This document shows, piece after piece, positions 63,304 through 63,361 of a stretch of DNA of 63,361 nucleotides. The notes under the pieces were generated by a model. The model was not told the origin of the DNA and did not search any database. It saw only the letters and a program-made list of their open reading frames with translations. The DNA is from DAOTUB01 sp034437455 (lineage in GTDB: Bacteria; Chloroflexota; Anaerolineae; B4-G1). Where the stretch lies: assembly GCA_034437455.1 (NCBI GenBank), contig DAOTUB010000007.1, positions 1-63,361 on the forward strand, written 5' to 3'. Positions within the stretch are counted from its first letter, which is position 1. Each line of letters starts with the position of its first letter. A program made the translations under genes and the position numbers.

Positions 63304-63361
63304 ATGAGCGATTCAAACAGTGCCGGAGACGGTCACACTACATTCGATGAATTGTGCGAGC
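63304..63361 (+). CDS. Start of a gene that runs off the window
   Basis: ATG 63304 is preceded by AGGAGGCAGCA, an excellent ribosome-binding site. Only MSDSNSAGDGHTTFDELCE is visible, so no family can be assigned. Possible promoter TTAACA...TAACAT lies about 45 bases upstream. Confidence 0.55.
   Translation, partial: MSDSNSAGDGHTTFDELCE

Overview
The window reads as a GC-rich bacterial chromosome segment, most likely from the Chloroflexota (Anaerolineae-like), possibly metagenome-derived. The taxonomic call is inference. It rests on the mix of genes, frequent GTG/TTG starts, Thr-Pro linkers and YLPxI-type C-termini on secreted proteins, a T-box leader, and many small palindromic mobile elements. 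I see no rRNA, tRNA, CRISPR array or prophage.

Layout. 1-4.1 kb: uppS-like gene, then moaC-moaD-moaE-moeA (molybdenum cofactor) and an EamA exporter. 4.1-12.9 kb: a cupredoxin/glutaminyl-cyclotransferase fusion, a beta-propeller-repeat surface protein broken by an internal partial duplication, a TPM/coiled-coil membrane protein and a response-regulator/GAF/histidine kinase. 13-16.5 kb: rplU-rpmA-rpmE (L31 carries an RNA polymerase alpha-CTD-like extension), tdk and two tandem hpt paralogs. 16.5-20.3 kb: a glycosyltransferase, an antitoxin with a nonsense-mutated PIN toxin, membrane proteins and a Trm112-tailed methyltransferase. 20.3-26.9 kb: a threonine-specifier T-box controlling hom and an ammonia-lyase, then lysC and archaeal-type asd (thrC lies at 50.7 kb). 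27-35 kb: assorted genes, a dead ISL3 transposase carrying a MITE, and a large PAS/GAF sensor kinase. 35.4-40 kb, minus strand: purC-purE(class II)-purF plus a PurF paralog lacking the N-terminal cysteine. 40.2-46.5 kb: a radical SAM DNA-repair-type gene with a LexA-like box inside its promoter, a secreted trypsin, MBL and MFS proteins, and a DUF6504/AlkZ-like pair. 47-57.3 kb: acetyltransferases, aminotransferase, thrC, rhomboid, Nudix, methyltransferase, stand-alone GMP synthase ATP-PPase, FAH hydrolase and adenosine deaminase. 57.3-63.4 kb: a radical SAM protein split by an in-frame TGA, an MBL protein, a nuclease-like protein, a methyltransferase, an IS remnant and the first codons of a further gene.

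The strongest unexplained signal is a set of about 90-270 bp non-coding elements. Four different terminal-inverted-repeat shells, several with clear target duplications, carry a small set of shared palindromic cores. The same core occurs in different shells and one shell carries different cores. One copy sits inside a transposase gene and excising it restores the reading frame. Other leads are the L31/alpha-CTD fusion, the LexA-like box between -35 and -10 of a radical SAM gene, the Cys-less PurF paralog, and an in-frame TGA where a CxxCxxC motif needs its first Cys. Several genes are broken by single-base changes or a small duplication; read support should be checked before treating these as biology.
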